From Rhyzopertha dominica (taxonomy: Eukaryota; Arthropoda; Insecta; Coleoptera; Bostrichidae): a stretch of DNA of 64,000 nucleotides. The stretch is taken from NCBI GenBank assembly GCA_025024175.1, contig QCXZ01000041.1, positions 22,005,786 through 22,069,785 on the forward strand, in the 5' to 3' direction. This document shows positions 61,898 to 64,000 of the stretch, one piece after another. The translations under genes were made by a program, and so were the position numbers. Under the pieces are notes generated by a model. That model saw nothing but the letters and a program-made list of their open reading frames with translations. It was not told where the DNA came from and ran no database searches. Numbering within the stretch: position 1 is the stretch's first letter; the number at the start of each line of letters is the position of its first letter.

Positions 61898-63902
61898 CAG
61901 TGATGGGCGCGTAAAATACGCCATGTAAATTACGCTATTATCTACGCGTAAACTATGTAATATACTACCTTAAAAGTCTACTGTAGAAAATAGCATTGTG
62001 TAGACAAACAGAATTCTAGAAATATATATTTTCTTTTAGTGGTTGGCAATGCAGGCACGTCCTGTAGAGTACAATACAACATAAATAGAAGTAATAAATG
62101 TTAGATGTAGGTACTTAAGTAATTAATGAAGTATTTATTCCATGAATAATCTTCGTGGATTTTCTGCAAGGCGACATAAAACATCTTCTGCGAAATGAAA
62201 ACCCAAATTATTTATATGTTATCTATGTACACTAATCATACAAAGCCCCTTTATTACTAATTCCGCTATTGATGAACTCAGTTAGGTGAGGCGCATTCAG
62301 TTGCATCGCTCTCGCGTTTAACAAAAAAGAATAAAGATCCGCGATCCACATAAAATATAATGATATCATACGAAGTACCCAAGGAACATAAATTTCACCT
62401 TAAAAGTTCTACTAATAGGAGCACGATTTCTGATTCAGAATGAATACATATCAAAGACTAACGCATTAACCGATGCACTTTTAGTACAGTTTCAACAACT
62501 CACACCAGAAGCTTTAGAAATTTAAGCTGGGAGTTCATATGTATAGGTGCTAAAGATACAATTGTAGTAATTTCTACTCCCCAGGGAAAGAGACTAGATG
62601 AATAACTAACATTATTAAAGCTTAAAATGACAAATGCCTCAGCATTATGCGTCAAGCCAACCTTCTTAGATCGCTAGTGCATTGCTCTCAAAAATTAACC
62701 GACTACTTAGTATTTTAACCAAATTAAGCTTCATTTAGATAAACTGAAATATATTTAATTGCATTTTTAACAACACACCGGGTTTTAATTCGTGCTGATA
62801 ATGCTTTTACTGGATTCCTGTAACTTATATTAAATAAACTGACTGTCATAAACGTGAGTTCGGATGGATTTTTAGTTTTTTTTGTTTTTTGTATTAATTG
62901 TTAAACTGTAATGTGAATTTAGAAATTTGGTACAAAAGTTAGAGTTATCACCGAATGTAGGACAGATTCTGATGTGATTCTATATAACAGTAGTTAGTTG
63001 AACAAACTTTATAGGAAAAAGTAGAAGAGCTGAACTAAGCAGAAATCGTGTTAAGACTCACCCTGACCAGATAGTCTTTTAAAGCTATATCCGCCCTAAG
63101 ACAATGATTCGTAACAACAAGAATGTTGTAATTACAGCTACAAAACACACATGTCATCAATTAAGCTTGGACACCATTTGACAACGACTTATTAGAGAAT
63201 GTCATTTGCAAAGGTAAAATATGAGTTCTGAATGAAAATTGTGAAATGTACTTGCGGTTAAATAATTAATTAACCAGCTAAATGTTTGGGAAATTGGAAG
63301 GGCCCAGAGTTGGCAACCCAGGTCCATAGGGGGGGGGGGGGCCAANTNCCCACCCTTCGGTACGCATACGGGTGTTCATCATCAGTACCACTCATATGTT
63401 TAAATAACAATAACTTGCTTGGGCATACGGCAATTACAGCCAGAAGACCTGAGTAAGCAGGTTAAGTGTTCTGTCAAAAGCACTCTGGCGCACTTTGGAT
63501 TTTATTATCTTTATTCTCTATAAACGGCCAGTTTTATATGCCATCCTTGTTCTCTCACCAAACGTATTTAATTGCTGGTCAATTTGATTGTCCTATATAT
63601 GTATACTGAACTAGGTACATCGATCTAAATTGATCGTGGAAGGAAAACATAATGCTTTGTCTTTCATGTTCCAAAGAAATCTGTTATAAAAAGGAAATTG
63701 ACGCATAAAGAAGCCAGCAAAACAGAGAAATTAGAAACAAAATGGTCTCCATTCAGGTTTATCTGGTACCTACTTAATGCACTTTAACCATAATATACTC
63801 GTCCTGATTTTTCTACTCAAAATCTACGCCAAAATGCTTTATCTACATTTTCTACACGTGNAACGTAGAAAATTATAATTTACGCGTAAACGCCCATCAC
63901 TG
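61898..63902. mobile_element. Non-autonomous hAT-type element with perfect 8-bp duplication
   Basis: The ends are CAGTGATGGGCG and its inverted copy CGCCCATCACTG. The flanking octamer TCTAGCAT is present on both sides (61890-61897 and 63903-63910), the 8-bp duplication characteristic of hAT transposition. Both subterminal regions contain acgcgtaaa motifs. The 2005-bp body has no open frame of 60 codons or more, so any transposase has decayed or was never present. A short coding-like stretch near 62540-62650 is too weak to assign. Confidence 0.82.
63329..63341 (+). repeat. 13-G homopolymer next to Ns
   Basis: A G run directly followed by ambiguous bases at 63346 and 63348, inside the 2-kb hAT-type element. 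Length and neighbouring bases are doubtful. Confidence 0.9.
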
Positions 63903-63910
63903 TCTAGCAT

Positions 63911-64000
63911 TGATCGTCAAATTTGTCACTCCGCAATTGGAGAAGGGAATGACATTAGATTTGCATTTGTCATTCAATACCAACTATGCTAGGGAGAATT
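63911..64000. other. No feature seen
   Basis: Flank of the hAT-type element to the window end; nothing recognisable. Confidence 0.5.

Noticed and set aside
1..64000. CRISPR array, phage or bacterial operon
   Set aside because: No regularly spaced repeats, no ribosome-binding-site-led gene strings, and composition plus transposon families are those of an insect nuclear genome.

Overview
The window looks like AT-rich, gene-poor nuclear DNA of an arthropod, most probably an insect. I found no intact host gene: the longest open frame is about 141 codons, none has a recognisable host domain, and no convincing exon chain is visible. What can be identified is almost entirely transposon debris: BEL/Pao, Penelope-like (PLE), several non-LTR LINE lineages, Tc1/mariner (a DUF4817-type mariner and two pogo/Tigger-like copies), a MULE-type SWIM protein and hAT-type elements. 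That mixture is typical of insect genomes. The order cannot be fixed; three tandem TCAGG units (a beetle-type telomere unit) are only a weak hint. Scattered single Ns suggest a consensus with unresolved bases.

Layout. 0-9 kb: unique-looking AT-rich DNA, a tRNA-like B box near 2.27 kb, and a 1.14 kb foldback element (4024-5167) with long arms and TA target duplication. 9.3-9.9 kb: PLE reverse-transcriptase relic (minus). 12.6-12.95 kb: compact module of direct and inverted repeats carrying two CTCF-like motifs. 15.6-17.7 kb: decayed BEL/Pao pol (minus) between two LTR-like direct repeats. 18.07-18.23 kb: tRNA-like sequence and hairpin. 21.5 kb: (AAT)29. 25.4-25.7 kb: R1-like LINE relic (minus). 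27-41 kb: mostly featureless, with a 30-bp-arm hairpin at 37.8 kb. 41.8-43.5 kb: coiled-coil fragment and a PLE GIY-YIG endonuclease end (minus). 45.5-51.1 kb: dense cluster of pogo (minus), possible Jockey-like LINE (minus), complete-ended mariner (plus) and pogo (plus). 54.2-54.9 kb: MULE/SWIM relic. 56.9-59.2 kb: RTE-like LINE (minus), a diverged half-copy of the foldback element, and an R1-like LINE piece (plus). 60.8-63.9 kb: two non-autonomous hAT-like elements, one with a perfect 8-bp target duplication.

How the parts relate. All coding relics carry stops or frameshifts, so none should be autonomous. The best-defined mobile units are those whose ends and target duplications both survive: the foldback (4.0 kb), the mariner (47.2 kb) and the hAT elements (60.8 and 61.9 kb). 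Nothing resembling an operon, defence island or CRISPR array is present. All family assignments come from reading translated motifs by eye, without database searches.
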